Part shown: in pieces, positions 61,036 to 64,000 of the stretch
How the letters are laid out: each line of letters starts with the position of its first letter
Position numbering within the stretch: position 1 is the stretch's first letter
Origin: JBHHUI01 sp965248775
Lineage (GTDB): Bacteria; Chloroflexota; Anaerolineae; Anaerolineales; JBHHUI01
Direction of reading: 5' to 3'
Length of the DNA: 64,000 nucleotides
Assembly (NCBI GenBank): GCA_965248775.1
Contig: OZ252150.1
Span: 4,154,001 to 4,218,000 of the forward strand
The notes under the pieces: generated by a model
Databases searched by the model: none
What the model was told of the DNA's origin: nothing
Seen by the model: the letters and a program-made list of their open reading frames with translations, nothing else
Program-made: the position numbers and the translations under genes

Positions 61036-61896
61036 ATGCAACTTCGCGATTATTTCAACTGGGGTTCCCACACATACATCATGGGAATCACAAACATCAC
61101 GCCCGACTCGTTTTCCGGCGATGGCCTGATTCATTCTAGCGACGACGTCGTACAAGTCGCGGTCGCACAGGGGCAGCAGTTTGTGGCGGATGGCGCGCAC
61201 ATCCTCGACGTTGGTGGCGAAAGCACACGCCCGGGCTCAGAGCCAGTGGTTGCCATTGACGAAATCTCGCGCATCTTGCCGGTTATCACTGCGTTGGCCG
61301 CTGCGGTGGACATCCCGATTTCGATTGATACTTCAAAAGCTGAGGTGGCAGCAGCTGCACTGGATGCCGGTGCGAGTATTGTCAACGATGTGTGGGGACT
61401 GCGCATGGACCCGGAAATGGCAGGGCTGGTCGCTGCCCGCGGAGTACCGCTTGTGTTGATGCACAACCGCAGTCGCCCGCGCGATGCGGTACAGGAGGCG
61501 CAGCTGGGTGGGCGCTATGTCGGCTCCGAGTACGACAACCTCTTAGAAGACGTTACGCGCGAGTTGGAGGAATCCATCGAGCGTGCCCTTGCGGCGGGTG
61601 TTGCTTCCAAGCAGATCATCATCGACCCGGGGATTGGTTTTGGCAAGACCGTCGAGCAGAATCTAGAACTCACCAACCGTCTGGATCACTTCCGACAGTT
61701 GGGATATCCGTTGCTCTACGGCTCATCGCGCAAATCTTTTATCGGCTATACATTGGATTTGCCGCCGGATGACCGTATTGATGGCACAGCGGCGACTGTG
61801 GCGATTGCAATCGAGCGCGGGGCAGACATCGTGCGAGTGCACGACGTGCGACAAATGGCAAGAGTCGCACGCATGACAGATGCGATCATCAGATAA
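61036..61896 (+). CDS. folP: Dihydropteroate synthase
   Basis: 286 residues. YIMGITNITPDSFSGDGLIH (pterin site), HILDVGGESTRPGSEPV, PISIDTSKAEVAAAALDAGA, SIVNDVWGLRMD, LVLMHNRSRP, IIIDPGIGFGKTVEQNLELT and LLYGSSRKSFIG are complete. Condenses the pterin pyrophosphate with p-aminobenzoate. Converges with the folK gene and its small neighbour. Note TACAAT at 61023, which would give a very short leader. Confidence 0.96.
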   Translation: MQLRDYFNWGSHTYIMGITNITPDSFSGDGLIHSSDDVVQVAVAQGQQFVADGAHILDVGGESTRPGSEPVVAIDEISRILPVITALAAAVDIPISIDTSKAEVAAAALDAGASIVNDVWGLRMDPEMAGLVAARGVPLVLMHNRSRPRDAVQEAQLGGRYVGSEYDNLLEDVTRELEESIERALAAGVASKQIIIDPGIGFGKTVEQNLELTNRLDHFRQLGYPLLYGSSRKSFIGYTLDLPPDDRIDGTAATVAIAIERGADIVRVHDVRQMARVARMTDAIIR

Positions 61897-61932
61897 CGGC
61901 AATGCGCGCAGCACCCCTGACAGACCTCGCCT

Positions 61933-62217
61933 CTACAGGAATTCTTCGCGCAGGATTCCGATTATCTGTAGGGCAATCGAATCCCAGTCTGTGCTTTCGT
62001 CAGGGTCACGTTCCAATACTATGCGCTTCGATTCCAGCGTGAACGTGCGCACACCCTCGACGCCAGAAAGTAACTGTGCGACGAAGGAGCCCTCAGCAGC
62101 TGCTGCCATGTCCGCATAATGTTCCGCAGCACCATCGATTAATTCCAGATTCGTTTCAATATAGCCCACTAACGGTTCCGGGCCGGGCACGAAATTAAAA
62201 TTCATCCGTTCGGGCAC
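61933..62217 (-). CDS. Small protein resembling an isolated Nfu N-terminal domain
   Basis: 94 residues. SFVAQLLSGVEGVRTFTLES, KRIVLERDPDESTDWDSIAL and IIGILREEF follow the pattern of the Nfu_N domain (LF.i.GV..v.......tv....dWd.l...I...l.e.f). There is no CxxC NifU-type C-terminal domain, so it could not carry a cluster in the usual way. It lies 3 nt after the folK stop on the same strand. Assignment by pattern only. Confidence 0.45.
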   Translation of the reverse strand: MPERMNFNFVPGPEPLVGYIETNLELIDGAAEHYADMAAAAEGSFVAQLLSGVEGVRTFTLESKRIVLERDPDESTDWDSIALQIIGILREEFL

Positions 62218-62220
62218 TGC

Positions 62221-62712
62221 TCAATCCAGCCTTTCATATTTCATGACAACCTCGCCCTCGTCCCGGAGAGCAGCGAGCATCATTGCAACACTCTGGCCCG
62301 TCTGCGGGTGCACCCATTCCGCTTCAATATCTGCCAGCGGGCGCAACACAAAGGCGCGTTCAGCGATATGTGGATGCGGCACGGTCAGTTCGGGAGATGA
62401 AATTATCTCCTCCCCATAAGCGAGAATGTCTAGATCGATCAGGCGCGGCCCAAAACGACGAGACGGAGTGCGGCCCATATCCTTTTCGATAGTCTTTAAG
62501 AAGGTGAGAAGCGCAATAGGTGACAATTCGGTTTGGGCCTGCACGACCATGTTGAGGAACTTCGGCTGGTCAGTTACATAGCGCGGCTCAGTTTCGTAGA
62601 CCGCCGACGCGTAGGTCACGTCTACTTGTGGCGGGAGCGCTTGCAAGGCAGCGCGCAAATTCTCTTTGCGCACGCCGATGTTTGTGCCCAGAGCGAGGAA
62701 CACGGCCAGCAT
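62221..62712 (-). CDS. folK: 2-amino-4-hydroxy-6-hydroxymethyldihydropteridine pyrophosphokinase
   Basis: 163 residues. VFLALGTNIGVRKENLRAAL, SAVYETEPRYVTDQPKFLNM (family YeT.p....dqp.F.N), GRTPSRRFGPRLIDLDILAY (the R..RDGPRxLDLDIL motif with its two Mg-binding Asp) and LTVPHPHIAERAFVLRPL. Transfers pyrophosphate from ATP to the pterin that folP then uses. It begins 2 nt after the dehydrogenase-like fusion gene ends, suggesting one operon. Confidence 0.95.
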   Translation of the reverse strand: MLAVFLALGTNIGVRKENLRAALQALPPQVDVTYASAVYETEPRYVTDQPKFLNMVVQAQTELSPIALLTFLKTIEKDMGRTPSRRFGPRLIDLDILAYGEEIISSPELTVPHPHIAERAFVLRPLADIEAEWVHPQTGQSVAMMLAALRDEGEVVMKYERLD

Positions 62713-62714
62713 TA

Positions 62715-64000
62715 TTATTCGTCCAGCAGAATTACAGGTTCCTGATAGAAGCGCACACGGCGGCGCGCCATCTTATCTGCCAGCATCTTGTTCAGCCAGG
62801 AGTTTTTGAGGGCTAGCGGCTCGTCGGATTTAAGCCGTTCCAGATCGGCGTGCAAACGCAGGATACGTCCGGGGATGACAAAGCGGGTGATGCCCGCCGG
62901 GAGAAGTTCGCCAGCAGTAGCGGCGTCCAATACTTCCAGCAGCGTAAATTGTGGGAAGATCACCAACAAAGAAACATCCGGGACTTCCGCCAGCAGAATG
63001 CGAAGCTCGGTATTGAGAGTGCGTGTGATTGATCCGACCTCGGTATAGGCAGCGACGAGATCGTTTAGGGCCTTCAGCGGCGACGCACCATCCGCTTCTC
63101 GAGCAAGGAAACCGGTACCATCTGGCCGGATCAGCGAGCACAAGGCCTCACCCGCATCCACAGCTTTCTGCAACTTATCGCTCGGGGCGGGTTCCAATGC
63201 AATCGTTGGCACATTCTCCAAATGTTGAATCAGATCATCTGCGGCCGGCCCGCACACTGCGTGATACCACGTGTGGAGTGCAAGTCGTTGATCGTCGGGC
63301 GAGATCAATTGCACAACGATATGCGGATATTCAAGTTGCTTGAATGCCGTCGTTCGTGTGGCCCCATCGAGCACAACATAGTTGCCCTCCCATTCCACGA
63401 CAAGCGGCGGATTCACCAGGGTGGCCTCTTCTGTGAGTCGTTTCGCGAGATCGTTCACCCGAACGGGATCGTAATTTTCATGTGGCAACACGCGATCCAA
63501 TGGGACAACGCGTAACGAAAGAGGATTGGCTGCCCGCCTTTGATGCAGTCGCTCTATAATTTTTTCCGCCAGTTTGAGCGCAATGTCTCGACCGGCCTTT
63601 TCACTCTCAAACATCTGGCGTGGGAGCGTAATAAGTTTCGGATGTGATATCTCTGGCTCAACAGAGGATGGAAGAACTAGCGCTGCGCCGCGTATTTTGC
63701 CAGTCTCCAGAGATGTTAACAGCGCCTGCATATCAAGCGCATCCAGGCTGCCGGCATTGACTATGTATGCCTGCGGCCCGAGGTGGCTCAGTTTATTTGG
63801 CCCAATCAGTCCACGCGTCTCCGGTGTGGACGGCAAGTGTAAGCTGACATAGTCTGATACTTCCAACAATTCATGCAATTCGCAAAGTTCTACGCCTGCT
63901 TCGAGTGCCAGTTGCGGCGTGAGACGGGGTTGGTGTACAACCACCCGCATGCGAAAGGAACGCGCCCGTTCAGCGATCTCGCGCCCGACATCTCGGAAGC
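62715..64000 (-). CDS. Fusion: NAD-binding domain of a D-2-hydroxyacid (phosphoglycerate-type) dehydrogenase plus ParB/SerK-like domain (5' end outside the window)
   Basis: The frame is open to 64000 on the minus strand, extending past the internal ATG at 63950: FRDVGREIAERARSFRMRVV follows a Rossmann GxGxxG-type region outside the window. Residues then match PGDH (VSLHLPSTPETRGLIGPNKL, GKIRGAAL), but the catalytic Arg is lost (NAGSLDALD for NxxRGxxxD) and the HIG His is absent (ITLPRQMFESE). The second half is ParB/Srx-like: VVPLDRVLPHENYDPVRVND, NPPLVVEWEGNYVVLDGATR, TTAFKQLEYPHI, similar to free-serine kinases SbnI and SerK. A helical tail follows. At least 428 residues. Confidence 0.75.
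   Translation of the reverse strand, partial: FRDVGREIAERARSFRMRVVVHQPRLTPQLALEAGVELCELHELLEVSDYVSLHLPSTPETRGLIGPNKLSHLGPQAYIVNAGSLDALDMQALLTSLETGKIRGAALVLPSSVEPEISHPKLITLPRQMFESEKAGRDIALKLAEKIIERLHQRRAANPLSLRVVPLDRVLPHENYDPVRVNDLAKRLTEEATLVNPPLVVEWEGNYVVLDGATRTTAFKQLEYPHIVVQLISPDDQRLALHTWYHAVCGPAADDLIQHLENVPTIALEPAPSDKLQKAVDAGEALCSLIRPDGTGFLAREADGASPLKALNDLVAAYTEVGSITRTLNTELRILLAEVPDVSLLVIFPQFTLLEVLDAATAGELLPAGITRFVIPGRILRLHADLERLKSDEPLALKNSWLNKMLADKMARRRVRFYQEPVILLDE

Noticed and set aside
1..64000. tRNA, rRNA or riboswitch genes
   Set aside because: Scanning the intergenic gaps by eye I saw no cloverleaf with TTCRA loop and no recognisable riboswitch core; a covariance search would be needed to exclude them.

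Overview
The window is a bacterial chromosome segment of moderate GC, rich in metabolic genes and broken up by two islands of insertion sequences. The gene families point to a member of the Chloroflexota, probably an Anaerolineae/Caldilineae-like lineage: DUF3179, stacked two-domain surface-sugar membrane proteins, Pro/Thr-rich linkers on secreted TIM-barrel proteins, a Hanks kinase carrying a regulator propeller, and an acidic Cys-motif protein. That assignment is inference; there is no rRNA or ribosomal-protein operon in the window to prove it.

Layout. 1-882: 5' part of a P-type Ca2+ ATPase (minus strand). 1030-3423: a DUF3179 gene (minus) cut by a 1483-bp IS that left a CTGTG target duplication. 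Its conserved first Cys (the x of WxPLC) is a TGA followed by a bacterial-SECIS-like hairpin, so it looks like a disrupted selenoprotein gene. 3477-5435: an rve transposase. 5.6-21.1 kb: an M50-like membrane protein, an SCP2 protein, a tungsten-type aldehyde:ferredoxin oxidoreductase, a TerB protein, a TPMT-like methyltransferase, FabH, TIM-barrel proteins, transketolase and transaldolase, a HEAT protein and a RelA/SpoT enzyme. 21.1-25.4 kb: a mobile island that splits a response-regulator gene into two halves and contains an IS3 element, a shattered IS91-type transposase, a MOSC fragment and many copies of a modular ACTGGGTC/GACCCAGT repeat family. 25.5-33.4 kb: moeA, an S1-domain protein, GDP-sugar genes (rmd, gmd, phosphohexomutase), tatD and a polyprenyl diphosphate synthase. 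33.4-36.2 kb: second island, with a TnpB remnant flanked by inverted copies of the same repeat, one of which received an IS701-type element (CTAG duplication). 36.2-43.4 kb: surface-polysaccharide assembly genes. 43.4-55.6 kb: signalling (STAS/anti-sigma pair, NrtR-like Nudix regulator, CstR-like repressor with OsmC and thioredoxin, Roadblock, receiver), coiled-coil membrane proteins and pyrG. 55.6-59.3 kb: Ser/Thr kinase with a 14-repeat extracellular propeller. 59.5-64 kb: frameshifted arginase-family gene, pentaheme cytochrome, folP, an Nfu_N-like protein, folK and a dehydrogenase-like/ParB-like fusion.

How they fit together. gmd and rmd (GDP-D-rhamnose type sugars) plus the phosphohexomutase can feed the glycosyltransferase/YfhO/O-antigen-ligase block. 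moeA can serve the pterin cofactor of the aldehyde oxidoreductase. CstR-like, OsmC and TrxA form a thiol/persulfide stress unit. folP and folK are convergent folate genes. At least two regulators (46954 and 50437) have strong promoters placed so that the message would be leaderless.

The most unusual items are the disrupted DUF3179 selenoprotein candidate, the modular repeat family that occurs in or around almost every mobile element here, and the PGDH-like/ParB-like fusion at the right edge.
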